In this document: in pieces, positions 11,445-21,617 of the stretch
Position numbering within the stretch: the first letter of the stretch is position 1
Layout: each line of letters opens with the position of its first letter
Assembly (NCBI GenBank): GCA_030267565.1
Contig: BRXU01000024.1
Span: 1,410,501 to 1,474,500, forward strand
Direction of reading: 5' to 3'
Source: Pleodorina starrii
Lineage: Eukaryota; Chlorophyta; Chlorophyceae; Chlamydomonadales; Volvocaceae
Length of the DNA: 64,000 nucleotides
The notes under the pieces: generated by a model
Databases searched by the model: none
Seen by the model: the letters and a program-made list of their open reading frames with translations, nothing else
What the model was told of the DNA's origin: nothing
Position numbers and translations under genes: made by a program

Positions 11445-12050
11445 CTTTAATAGGAGTGTGCAACCCTGGTTAGGCGCCACTGACGACTGTACTACTTTAG
11501 GACAGACTGTAAGACAACTCGGCGCCAAGAAACCAAACAACCTTACAAGCCTTCTAACCCCGAACCGCAAGGACCCAGTGTTGCCCAACCCCTCGATCCC
11601 CAAGGGAAATGCCATCCCCGAAACACTGGCGCTGAAACCCGGTACACCACTACCCAGGGTCGATCTGAGCCCAGTCAGCCTAAGCAGAAACCCCAGAGCC
11701 CCAGCGCCGACCAGCCAGCAGCCAGCAGCCCGCTCGCTGCCATCCCTCACTCCCATGGTTCAAAAAGGACCATGGGAGTGAGGGACTGTACTACTTTAGG
11801 ACAGACTGTAAGACAACTCGGCGCAAAGAAACCAAACAACCTTACAAGCCTTCTAGCCCCGAACCGCAAGGACCCAGTCTTGCCCAACCCCTCGATCCCC
11901 AAGGGAAATGCCATCCCCGAAACACTGGCCCCAAAACCCGGTACACCACTACCCAGGGTCGATCTGAGCCCAGTCAGCCCAAGCAGAAACCCCAGAGCCC
12001 CGGCGCCGACCAGCCACTAGCCAGCAGCCCGCTCGCTGTCATCCCTCACT
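11445..12050. repeat. Two tandem copies of a ~300-bp block with a palindromic joint
   Basis: The phrase TTTAGGACAGACTGTAAGAC and the following ~250 bp occur at about 11500 and 11797, and again near 14050. The two adjacent copies are joined by a perfect 17-bp inverted repeat (11743-11759 and 11769-11785, 9-nt loop). In the minus direction the first copy overlaps the 5' exon region of the 7-11 kb gene. Confidence 0.7.
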
Positions 12051-12484
12051 CCCATGGTCCAAAAAGGATGGTGTCATCTATGGTGTCCCCATCATAAGGG
12101 GAGACCCCACCACATGAAGGCTCCGTCTCGCTTTTACTGCCACCGCCACCCCCTGCACCACCAGCAGCCCCGCCGCTCACTCCACCAGGCAGGAGCAGCG
12201 CCGCCGCCCAGCCACTGCCCGCCGCCTGCTGCATCGCTGCCCGCCACCCGCTCAACCGCACGCTCAACCGCTCAACCGCACGCTGCAATGGCGGCAGCGC
12301 CGCCGCTCTCGGCACTGGCAGCAGCGCCGCCACCCGCTGCACCGGCGGCAGCACCACCGCACGCTGCACCATCAGCAGCACCGCCCCCCGTACTTTCGGT
12401 TGGATCCCCCGCTTGAACACCGTGACATCGAAATTTTGAGTATGGCCACTGCAGACTGTGGATGTACTACAGCATTAGTAGTCT

Positions 12485-12706
12485 GTGAATGTACAGTCTG
12501 TGAATGTACTCAAGCACTACTGCACGGAAAAATGCAAGACAGACAGAGACGTCGACGAGACCTTCTGTAGTGAGCTCCTTCCAAAACTCTCAACTTTCCG
12601 TGGAAAGTTGCAGATTACACATCAGCTGCTGGACCTGGCGACTGGGGATCTCATGGCCGCCCTGGCAGCCATCACAGAAGCACGGGGTCGGGGCTACGGT
12701 GGCTGA
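12485..12706 (+). CDS. Small ORF or 3' exon, copy 1 (unknown)
   Basis: A 73-codon frame whose C-terminal two thirds looks protein-like: a FCSELLPKLSTFRGKLQ segment, then an amphipathic LLDLATGDLMAALAAI stretch, ending RGRGYGG. The first 20 codons overlap the repeated GTCTGTGAATGTAC sequence and may not be coding; a 3' exon starting near 12550 is possible. I recognise no family. It is identical to the frame at 13448-13669, so both copies could simply be passengers of the tandem duplication. Confidence 0.3.
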   Translation: MNVQSVNVLKHYCTEKCKTDRDVDETFCSELLPKLSTFRGKLQITHQLLDLATGDLMAALAAITEARGRGYGG

Positions 12707-13447
12707 GGGATACCTGATAGCGGGTGCAACGGCGGGGCATGACGGCCTGGGCTGATGGAGGGGCTGGCGTGTGACGGAGATATGTGCAGCGGCAGCTGTG
12801 AGGAATGGAGTGTGTGGCTGGGGGACTGCCAAATGGGGATGTTTGCGGGCGCACGGGTGGCAACGGTGTGTGTTCCGGGGGGGGGAGGGGGATACCATGC
12901 CTCAGGTGGCTTCATTCACGGCAGGAAAGCAGTGCGTCTCGGGTGTCGTGTGCACACACCCCTGGCTTTGAACCGTTCTCAAGCTGTTATACCTGCCTGT
13001 AAACCCGTGCTGCGAGATGAGACCGCTACAGCTCGACTTTAAAAGGAGTGTGCAACCCTGGTTAGGGGAGACCCCACCACATGAAGGCTCCGTCTCGCTT
13101 TTACTGCCACCGCCACCCCCTGCACCACCAGCAGCCCCGCCGCTCACTCCACCAGGCAGGAGCAGCGCCGCCGCCCACTGCCCGCCGCCTGCTGCATCGC
13201 TGCCCGCCACCCGCTCAACCGCACGCTCAACCGCTCAACCGCACGCTGCAATGGCGGCAGCGCCGCCGCTCTCGGCACTGGCAGCAGCGCCGCCACCCGC
13301 TGCACCGGCGGCAGCACCACCGCACGCTGCACCATCAGCAGCACCGCCCCCCGTACTTTCGGTTGGATCCCCCGCTTGAACACCGTGACATCGAAATTTT
13401 GAGTATGGCCACTGCAGACTGTGGATGTACTACAGCATTAGTAGTCT

Positions 13448-13669
13448 GTGAATGTACAGTCTGTGAATGTACTCAAGCACTACTGCACGGAAAAATGCAA
13501 GACAGACAGAGACGTCGACGAGACCTTCTGTAGTGAGCTCCTTCCAAAACTCTCAACTTTCCGTGGAAAGTTGCAGATTACACATCAGCTGCTGGACCTG
13601 GCGACTGGGGATCTCATGGCCGCCCTGGCAGCCATCACAGAAGCACGGGGTCGGGGCTACGGTGGCTGA
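13448..13669 (+). CDS. Small ORF or 3' exon, copy 2 (unknown)
   Basis: Second copy of the 73-codon frame at 12485, carried by the ~965-bp tandem duplication and unchanged at the protein level. No known domain. Perfect identity fits either a very recent duplication or selection; neither can be decided from sequence alone. Confidence 0.3.
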   Translation: MNVQSVNVLKHYCTEKCKTDRDVDETFCSELLPKLSTFRGKLQITHQLLDLATGDLMAALAAITEARGRGYGG

Positions 13670-14029
13670 GGGATACCTGATAGCGGGTGCAACGGCGGGG
13701 CATGACGGCCTGGGCTGATGGAGGGGCTGGCGTGTGACGGAGATATGTGCAGCGGCAGCTGTGAGGAATGGAGTGTGTGGCTGGGGGGCTGCCAAATGGG
13801 GATGTTTGCGGGCGCACGGGTGGCAACGGTGTGTGTTCCGGGGGGGGGAGGGGGATACCATGCCTCAGGTGGCTTCATTCACGGCAGGAAAGCAGTGCGT
13901 CTCGGGTGTCGTGTGCACACACCCCTGGCTTTGAACCGTTCTCAAGCTGTTATACCTGCCTGTAAACCCGTGCTGCGAGATGAGACCGCTACAGCTCGAC
14001 TTTAAAAGGAGTGTGCAACCCTGGTTAGG

Positions 14030-14490
14030 AGCCACTGACGACTGTACCACTTTAGGACAGACTGTAAGACAACTCGGCGCCAAGAAACCAAACAACCTTA
14101 CAAGCCTTATAACCCCGAACCGCAAGGACCCAGTGCTGCCCAACCCCTCGATCCCCAAGGGAAATGCCATCCCCGAAACACTGGCGCTGAAACCCGGTAC
14201 ACCACTACCCAGGGTCGATCTGAGCCCAGTCAGCCTAAGCAGAAACCCCAGAGCCCCAGCGCCGACCAGCCAGCAGCCAGCAGCCCGGGCATTAGCATGC
14301 CAAGCACAAAACTGCTCTTAACACAGGTCCAAAAAGCTGCAGTACACACTCTCTCCACCGTCATAATCACCCACCGATGTCGTCCCTCGGTACCCAACCT
14401 CTGGCCCCCCTCACTGCCGTCCGTTGCTCACAGATTCCAAAGCACGTGTGTCTCCCACCCCCCCATCACAGTTAACTCCGTCACTCTCCC
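14030..14490. repeat. Third copy of the 11.5-kb block plus unannotated spacer
   Basis: From about 14030 to 14285 the sequence repeats the block seen at 11490 and 11790, with a few substitutions. From there to the stop codon of the dioxygenase gene at 14497 I see nothing definite; it should hold that gene's 3' UTR. Confidence 0.6.
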
Positions 14491-14496
14491 TGCACA

Positions 14497-16033
14497 CTAA
14501 AAGAGGGCCGCAAACAAGGGGCCCATCGGCTCAACCGGGTGGGTTTCGTTATCGACATCGCCCTGGTGCACGTAAAAGTGGATGCGCGGGGACCAGGTGT
14601 TGTGGACACCTGCATCCCCGGCATGCACCGTGTTTACGTGCAGCAGGACGATCTGGCCAGGCTTCATGTGCATCCGCACCATCTTCGGTGCCGACACACT
14701 GAGCATGATCCCCTTTTCTGGCACCTGAGGATGCGCTTCCCTCAGCTTGTGGTACAACTGGACAGCAATGTGGCTGCCGGGGGACACAAGGACTGAGACC
14801 GGTGCCAGGGGCATGAAACCAACGAAGCCGCCAGCCTCCGGCGCCAGATCCACGTGGGTGGCCTGCACCCCGACAGGCGGATCCCCGGGTTTGCCAGGGT
14901 GGTTGGCCAGCACCACCGCCTTCTGAACGCTCTCCTTTGACCGTGCCACATTTCGCAGGTAACTGGACCCGAACCTCCGGATTGGTAGCAGCCGTTTGTA
15001 CAGCTTTAGCACTTGCTGTGGGCTGACCTCCTGCTCCCCCTCATCCCCATCTGCCCCCTCACCCCCCTCCTCCTCCTCCTCACCCCGGCCCTCCTTCTCC
15101 TCACCTCCATCCTCCTCCTCACCCCCGCCCTCCTCTTCCTCAGCCCCATCCTCCTTCTCCTCACCACCGCCCTCCTCACCCATCTCGCTCCCGCTCTTGC
15201 CCCGACCCGTGGACCCGCCCGCCGCATGCCTGCCTGCCGGCATCGATGGGCGCTTAAGGTCCACCATCCAACGCTGTCCGCCGGTACCGTAGTCCATGAG
15301 CAACCGCCCCTCGTCGTGCTCATCATAGCAGTAGTTGCCACCGTCGCCGTGTCGTAGCTCCTGGAAGATTGGCCCTCCCCTCAGCCTGCAGAGCTGTATC
15401 GCCGCCTCTGCTGCATCGGGAATCGCTTGAAGCAGCTCCTGCAGCTTCGGCGGCTCCAGGGTCACCACACCCGCCATCTCGAGGTACGAACGGGCCTCCT
15501 TGATGTCTTCGCACTTGTACAGGGCCGCCGGGACACTTTCGTGGCACACCTGCACAAAGTACAAAACTCGCTAGTTTTTGTGGTGAACTCCAGCGAGTCG
15601 GCGCGTCCACCCGTTTACGCGGCCAACACTGTACACACCTGACTGCTTGGCCCAGCACCGGAGTCTGTGACAACCCTGCAGTCGCCAGCCACCCACGCAC
15701 TGATGTCTGGGTCGGGCTCCTGCATGGAGTGTGGGTTTGTTAGTTATCCAATCGACATGGCAGAACTGCAATACCATGGCAATGAGAAAGGTATCGTAGT
15801 ACCTGCTCGGCCGATGATTCCACCTGCACGGTGCTTGGTGAGGGTTTTCGCCGCTTCACAGGGCGCCTGCTGGAGTAATTGACCCCCACCTGCAACCGGC
15901 GCTCCGTCTCCTGCACATTCAATGCACACGTTAAATTTCGACTAAGCAAGCAGATTCCCGACATTCACCTCACCCCAAAATACGATCCACGTGGGCGCTT
16001 GGAACCTGCCGCTCCCTCAGCTTCAGCCTGCAT
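14497..16033 (-). CDS. 2OG-Fe(II) dioxygenase-like protein, four exons
   Basis: Four exons, 16033-15974, 15910-15803, 15719-15639 and 15549-14497, each a multiple of three and all joined in phase 0, encode 433 residues from an ATG at 16033. Donors are GTGAGG, GTACTA and GTGTGT; acceptors end in GTGCAG or ATGCAG. The N-terminus has two basic clusters (SKRPRG, RRPVKRRKP) that could be nuclear signals. A Glu/Gly-rich acidic stretch of about 60 residues sits mid-protein. The C-terminal half carries the double-stranded beta-helix signature: HVD (H315, D317), a SPGSH turn, the distal His in NTVHAGD (H392), and Arg in SPRIHF (R405), the expected 2-oxoglutarate ligand. Such enzymes hydroxylate proteins, nucleic acids or small molecules; the substrate here is unknown. 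The plus-strand gene at 61117 is a paralogue. It could be PhyH-like, or a distant relative of the algal TET/JBP group, which I cannot confirm. Confidence 0.7.
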
Positions 16034-16061
16034 GTGGAGGGGCATGACAGGCAAGGGGTAG

Positions 16062-16542
16062 GAGTGTAACGCCGAGGTTACAGGTGCCGTACAATCGGCT
16101 AGCATAAAGCCTAAGAAAGGCGTCGCACAGCATCTCGAGTAGCCTTTGCTCCGCCCAAGCACTACATTGGTATCGAGATCAGTACTGTCGTACAGTCTCT
16201 CAGCGGTCGTCAGTTCGATCCCTGGTACTCGCGGAAAGGCTTCCACTCCAGAAAACCTTGCAAATTAAGGCTAGAGGCATGTATGCCGCGGCATGACCTG
16301 ACTTGGGAAGTTGTCCACCCCAATGCCGAAGACCTGGCTAAGACCCCAGGCATGCAAAGGTGGTGAAAGGCGGAGTGGACTGTGCACAGACACTGCGAGG
16401 ACGCAGTGAGGACCGAGGACGTTCCCTTCAGAGGGGGGGAATGTAACGCCGAGGTTACAGGTGCCGTACAATCGGCTAGCATAAAGCCTAAGAAAGGCGT
16501 CGCACAGCATCTCGAGTAGCCTTTGCTCCGCCCAAGCACTAC
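16062..16542. repeat. ~100-bp direct repeats flanking a B-box-containing spacer
   Basis: A block starting TGTAACGCCGAGGTTACAGG and ending CGCCCAAGCACTACA occurs at 16062-16163 and 16441-16542, nearly identical. The spacer holds GTTCGATCC (16213-16221), a pol III B-box match in a context like the SINE at 2631, then a line of sequence with no gene. This could be a small element with short terminal repeats or a duplicated SINE edge. Confidence 0.6.
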
Positions 16543-16619
16543 AAGGAGGGTGACACCTCCAGGCAGGCTAATGGAATTGCGCCCGCTGGCCTCCATCCCA
16601 CTCCCAGCATCACGCAGTA

Positions 16620-18025
16620 TGGCAATGAGAACGCGCAGCCATGCCTGCCCACCCAGGAGTGCGCACCTCGCCGCCGCCCTGCCCCCCGATGCCGGTGCCG
16701 CCCGGCTGGGTGCCCACTGCCTCGGCCGCCTCGTCGGCGCCCGTCTGCGTGGTATCAGAGTAAGGGGTGCTCGGTGCCCTGGCTCCGCAGGTCAAGACGC
16801 CGGGGCTAAACTAACGAGGCTCACGTGTTGGCGGTCTGCAGGTGTGAGCCCACGAAAAGGTTGCCCCCTGCCTCGGCCGCAAAGGCAATTAGAACGCGCA
16901 GCCATGCCTGCCCACCCAGGAGTGCGCACCTCGCCGCCGCCTTGCCCCCCGATGTCGGTGCCGCCCGGCTGGGTGCCCACTGCCTCGGCCGCCTCGTCGG
17001 CGCCCGTCTGCGTGGTATCAGAGTAAGGGGTGCTCGGTGCCCTGGCTCCGCAGGTCAAGACACCGGGGCTAAACTAACGAGGCTCACGTGTTGGCGGTCT
17101 GCAGGTGTGAGCCCACGAAAAGGTTGCCCCCTGCCTCGGCCGCAAAGGTAATTAGAACGCGCAGACATGCCTGCCCACCCAGGAGTGCGCACCTCGCCGC
17201 CGCCTTGCCCCCCGATGTCGGTGCCGCCCGGCTGGGTGCCCACTGCCTCGGCCGCCTCGTCGGCGCCCGTCTGCGTGGTATCAGAGTAAGGGGTGCTCGG
17301 TGCCCTGGCTGAGCAGGTCAAGACGCCGGGGCTAAACTAACGAGGCTCACGTGTTGGCGGACTGCAGGTGTGAGCCCACGAAAAGGTTGCCCCCTGCCTC
17401 GGCCGCAAAGGCAATTAGAACGCGCAGACATGCCTGCCCACCCAGGAGTGCGCACCTCGCCGCCGCCTTGCCCCCCGATGCCGGTGCCGCCCGGCTGGGT
17501 GCCCACTGCCTCGGCCGCCTCGTCGGCGCCCGTCTGCGTGGTATCAGAGTAAGGGGTGCTCGGTGCCCTGGCTGAGCAGGTCAAGACGCCGGGGCTAAAC
17601 TAACGAGGCTCACGTGTTGGCGGTCTGCAGGTGTGAGCCCACGAAAAGGTTGCCCCCTGCCTCGGCCGCAAAGGCAATTAGAACGCGCAGACATGCCTGC
17701 CCACCCAGGAGTGCGCACCTCGCCGCCGCCTTGCCCCCCGATGCCGGTGCCGCCCGGCTGGGTGCCCACTGCCTCGGCCGCCTCGTCGGCGCCCGTCTGC
17801 GTGGTATCAGAGTAAGGGGTGCTCGGTGCCCTGGCTGAGCAGGTCAAGACGCCGGGGCTAAACTAACGAGGCTCACGTGTTGGCGGACTGCAGGTGTGAG
17901 CCCACGAAAAGGTTGCCCCCTGCCTCGGCCGCAAAGGCAATTAGAACGCGCAGACATGCCTGCCCACCCAGGAGTGCGCACCTCGCCGCCGCCTTGCCCC
18001 CCGATGCCGGTGCCGCCCGGCTGGG
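16620..18025. repeat. 263-bp tandem array, about five copies
   Basis: The phrase AGAACGCGCAG recurs at about 16628, 16890, 17153, 17416, 17679 and 17942, a period of 263 bp, with very few differences. On the minus strand each unit looks exon-like: an open stretch rich in Gly/Thr/Ala ending at CAAC followed by GTGAGCCTCG (donor-like), and a TTGACCTGCTCAG acceptor-like sequence about 40 nt on. Since 263 is not a multiple of three, unspliced reading shifts frame each unit. The array may be a multiplied exon-intron unit or just a satellite. Confidence 0.75.
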
Positions 18026-18899
18026 TAGCTAGCGGGTTGTTTCGCTGGCTGGCTTCCGCTTCACGGGCGTTTGCTGTGGGGTGGGGAAGGTAGGGACGTT
18101 GCCTGAGTGGTAGCGTCAGTCGGCGGTGTCCGTGGTCGGGAGCTGGAGCCTGCCGTCCCTCCCTGCCGTCCCTTCCGCCTCCGCCATGGTAGGCCGCTGC
18201 TCGGGCCGCCACCGGCGCCGCAGCCGGGACACCCGGCCCTGCCGCACCACCCTTAACCCCAGCACCCGTACCCGCCGCACCTCTTCCCTCCGCCGCAATA
18301 CCCGCCGCCGCAGCACCCTCGCTTCTTCCAACACCCCGGCCAACACCAGCACCACCACCCGCACCCGCCGCCTTACCCGCCGCCGCAGTACCCACCGCCG
18401 CCGCCGCCGCTGCAGGCCTATAGCCACCGCCCCTCTCAGGGGAACCTTCCCCGCCGCCTCTAGCAGAGGCCGTGGCAGATCCTGGACCCAGCAGCCAGGC
18501 TCAGGCTCCGGCTCAGGGCGCCGAGCAGGCGGCGGCGCCCCGCTCCGCCTGGGCCGGTGCTGCCTCCCCCGGTGCACAGTGCCCGTACATCGGAGCTCTC
18601 CCCGAGGTGCCATCACGGCCGCCGCCGGCGTGAACGTAATGGCGGGCGTGGGCTCATTCGATCCGAGGGGCGAGGGTCGGCAGGAGCGGGAGTCATCGGT
18701 GCTGGTGCAGAGGGGCGGTGCAGCAGACACAGCAGCACCGCCATGATGGCAGCGCCCGGAGATGTCCACGCGCCGACGAGCGGACCCGTTGCCGCCGGTG
18801 GTAAACGGGCGCTGCGGGTCGGCGTGTCGCGGCGGCCGGGCGGATGGGCGGCCCTTGCCCATGGATTGACCTGGCACCCCTCCCCACCGCTTAGTGATT
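18026..18899. other. GC-rich low-complexity stretch, no firm gene
   Basis: CCGCCGC- and CACC-type sequence gives long overlapping frames on both strands (Arg-rich on plus, Gly/Arg/Val-rich on minus) with no recognisable domain. The minus side may include the 5' part of whatever the 263-bp array belongs to. I see no supported coding exon. Confidence 0.4.
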
Positions 18900-19359
18900 C
18901 TATTTATGCATTGCCGTTGCCCCTCTGGGCTGCTTGGAGTGCTTTACAGCCTCCACGTACACTCCGCCGGCCAGGGTCACGCCCCGGGAGGGGCTGACTG
19001 ACGAGTATGGTCTTCATGTTACAGTGCGAAGCCTGATCAAGCCTGAAACCGGCACCCAGGTCTCTTCCATCCGCACAAGCCTCGAGGCCCGCAACGCTTC
19101 CTTGCCCCACCAACCCTCCCCTACTTACCGGCATCTGTTGATGCCACGATTCCATGTTGGGCTGCGTCCGCAAGGAGTTCATTGGATTGGGAGGTGGTGG
19201 TCGCGTTAGAAAGTCCTTGGCATTAATGGTGTTGGAAAACACCGGGTATTAGATCGGAGGGGTCGGAGAGGTCGGCTCCTCACGTGCTGCTGCAACGGAC
19301 GACGCCGCCAGGGTAGGGATCGTGTTGGTTAACGGGTGTTTCACTGTGGGCGACTCGTC
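18900..19359 (-). CDS. 3' exons of a spliced gene, unknown function
   Basis: Three minus-strand exons join in phase: 19359-19284 (begins DESPTVKHPL), 19215-19129 (LSNATTTSQSNELLADAAQ) with a strong GTAAGT donor, and 18997-18900 (SPSRGVTLAGGVYVEAVKH, ending MHK and TAG). The two internal introns are both phase 1 (68 and 131 nt). The 5' end is not resolved: the first exon could begin after a CAG at 19360 or extend further right. The fragment is Ser/Thr/Ala-rich with no domain I know. Confidence rests on matching splice phases and the non-repetitive composition. Confidence 0.45.
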
Positions 19360-19399
19360 CTGAGGCAGGACGAGCACCTACCGGGGGACCATGACCGGG

Positions 19400-20030
19400 C
19401 CGAGACACAGCACAGGGGCGGGCGTGTGGCTACGTCCGTCTGTCCCCCCGCGCCCTTGCTCCCTCACTTGCGCCAGCCAGGGGCACCCTCCACGGCCCCT
19501 GGCTAACCAACTCAGCGGTGCAGACGACTGCGGGCCGTGCTTAGCGAGAGCCACGCGAGAGGCGTCACACACCTTAAAAAACCCCTACCAAGACCAGCTC
19601 TCACCCCCCGCCTGGCCAGCCTCCTCACGCGCTCATGAGGCTCCAGAGCTCTACACAAAGAGCGCCTCCGACCGCCCTTGACCCCTGGGGCAGGGGCCCA
19701 AAACAACGGGCCGGCACCACCGCTGCCCAAAACTACGCGGCAAGGGAAAGCCCACCTAGGCCGCCAGACATGGTCCCGCGCGAGAGCGAGGGTCTGAGTC
19801 CCCTCACCAAGGGCTCCCACGAAAGCCAGCACAGCAAGGAGCCCACCTGCATGCCACAACACGACAGCCAAGGCGCTGCTGCAGGAACCGCTCGCTAAGG
19901 CACCCACCCGCACGCTGGCCCGCAAGGCGGTCTCCTCCTGGGGGCTACAGGTTCCCCGACACTGCCCAGCGTGGGGCAAAACAAAACACACACGGCCGCG
20001 GAGGGGATGACAAGCCGGCGCGGCGCCCCC
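19400..20030 (-). other. Region 3' of the decayed LINE, uncertain coding
   Basis: A 159-codon minus-strand frame (19991-19512) follows the stop of the LINE C-terminus at 20043. It is Ala/Leu/Arg-rich, without a recognisable motif. It may be the LINE 3' UTR or further degenerate coding sequence; nothing firmer can be said. Confidence 0.3.
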
Positions 20031-20042
20031 CTGGAAAGCCCA

Positions 20043-21516
20043 CTACTGGGCACGGCTTACCCACGCAGAGAAACCTGCCCCTCCGTCCCTGGCCGCCTGC
20101 GGAGCCCAGCACCACCTACCCTCCCTCTGCAACCCCTGCCTCTCCACCTCTCCGGCCCCCGCTTCCTGCGTCGGCGATTCACCCGCGGGGGCGTTCAGCG
20201 CGGGTCCCTCCTGCTGTGTTGCCCCTCCCTCCCGGGCGAAGAAGTCGGTGATGGCCCACTGGCGCGGTCCCTGTCGCTGGGGCTGCTCTGCCTGGGCCTG
20301 CACCTGTTGCTGCTGCTGTTGCTGCTGCTGCCCCGTCGCTGCTGCGGCCCCTGCCTCCGGGTTGCTGCTCGAAGGCAGCACCTTCCGACTTCCATCGCGG
20401 ACAGTGCCTCTAGGGCGATCACGTCCCAGGGGGCCTGCTCGCACCCAGGTGGTGCTTGGGCGAGCCAGAGTTGCTGCCGGGTGGTGGTGGCCCCCGCTGC
20501 TGCCTGTGGGGGTGGCAAGTGCCGGTCGATCTGCTCCCGAACGGCCCGTGCAACCGGGCATTCCCAGAAGTGGTGCAGTCGCAGGGAGCAGGGTCGGTCG
20601 ACGTCGGCCTCCCCATATGCCCCGCACCCGCACGGCTCAGTGGGCACCCGGGCCAGGTGTGTGTTGCTGGGTAGGGCGCGCCGTCCACCGCAAGGCGCCA
20701 CATGGTCTCCTTGTTGTCGTTCTCCCAGCGCACTCCGAACCGCAGGCGTGCCTGGGTTGCGCGGAAGCGGCTGAGCTCGGCGGCGAGGTCGGGCAACGCC
20801 GGGTTCCCTGGCGTGCTCAGGGCCTCCCGCACAAACTCGGTGATCAGACCCACTCGCCGCTCGCTGGTGGGCCCATCCTGTAGCTGTGTCGCCTGGCTGA
20901 CCGTCAGGCGGCGGAGTGGCACTGCGTCCGTTCCCCCGGGAAGGCGCCACCCCAGTCGCCCAACGATCATGGCCATCACCTGTGCGCAATCTGGCGGTGG
21001 CGGTGCCGGCGGTTGCTGTTGCTGCTGGGGTCCTTCCGCATCCGCCTGCTGCCGCTGCTGCTGCTGTAGCCTGGTCTCCACCACACCGGCTGCCTCCAGC
21101 CAGGCAGGGCTGATATCGTTATGCAGGCCCCCCAGAGCTGCACGGGTGGCTTCCTTGTCCTGCAGCTGGTCTGGGGTCGCGGCTGGGTCGAGGTGCTCAC
21201 GGGTCCACGCGTGTCAGGCCGCTCCCTGGAGGGTGGTGGCTGGGCCGCCGTCCAGCGCTGCCCACACCCGTACCTGGTCTCCCACCGTGCGCAGTTTCCT
21301 GCATGACGTTCGCCCCGCATGGTGCTTGCTGCCCGTTGCTGCCCCCACCGCTGGTGTTGTCGTTGTTGCTGTCCCCAGCCTGGTCTGCCTCGTATAAGGA
21401 CAACCACCACGATCCCAGCCCTGGCGGTACTGCATGGCACACATACGCACGGGCAAGGGTGGACAGCCCATGCGTGGGTGACCTGCGAGGGTGCAGAACG
21501 ATCACCATGCCACCAC
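20043..21516 (-). pseudogene. Decayed LINE ORF with C-terminal zinc knuckle and PIP-box-like tail
   Basis: Minus strand. The coding trace runs through a TGA at 21216-21214 and at least two frameshifts. Segments in order: a Gly/Thr/Gln linker, a poly-Gln/Pro stretch (about 21075-21000), a helical region ending NKETMWRLAVDGAPYP (about 20700), then in another frame CGCGAYGEADVDRPC with LHHFWECPVARAV (C-x-C plus H-x4-C pattern typical of LINE C-termini), then in a third frame poly-Gln and QWAITDFF (20261-20238), a textbook PCNA-interacting motif. The 21517 end is where the Dualen-type element inserted; the 5' continuation resumes at 32276. A related remnant is at 59 kb. Confidence 0.55.
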
Positions 21517-21529
21517 ATAGGAGCTGCAG
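21517..21529. repeat. Target-site duplication, left copy (13 bp)
   Basis: ATAGGAGCTGCAG here is identical to 32263-32275. It marks the insertion point of the element between the two copies. Confidence 0.85.
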
Positions 21530-21617
21530 ATAGAATGATCACATAAATAGCTTATACTCCGCTGCCGCTGCAGCACTAGCGCTTCGGACAGCAAGACCAT
21601 TAGTCGCGACAAGTAGG

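Larger units (their letters stand above)
12099..14020. repeat. Tandem duplication, two ~965-bp copies
   Basis: Copy 1 (12099-13065) and copy 2 (13066-about 14020) are nearly identical apart from a 4-bp deletion and a few substitutions. Each contains a Pro/Ala-rich GC block, a piece resembling 11270-11430 (exon region of the 7-11 kb gene, with an insert after GGTTGGATCC), a 73-codon plus-strand ORF, and a G-run near 12880 or 13842. The duplication is recent, judging by the lack of divergence. Confidence 0.85.

Noticed and set aside
16750..17815. TGGTATCAGAGT in each 263-bp unit, resembling the iMet primer-binding site of LTR retrotransposons
   Set aside because: It sits inside a tandem array with no adjacent LTR, polypurine tract or gag-pol frame, so it is most likely chance fixed by amplification.
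18126..18877. Arg-rich 206-codon (plus) and 253-codon (minus) frames
   Set aside because: Mutually overlapping low-complexity frames from CCGCCGC sequence, with no domain or splice support.
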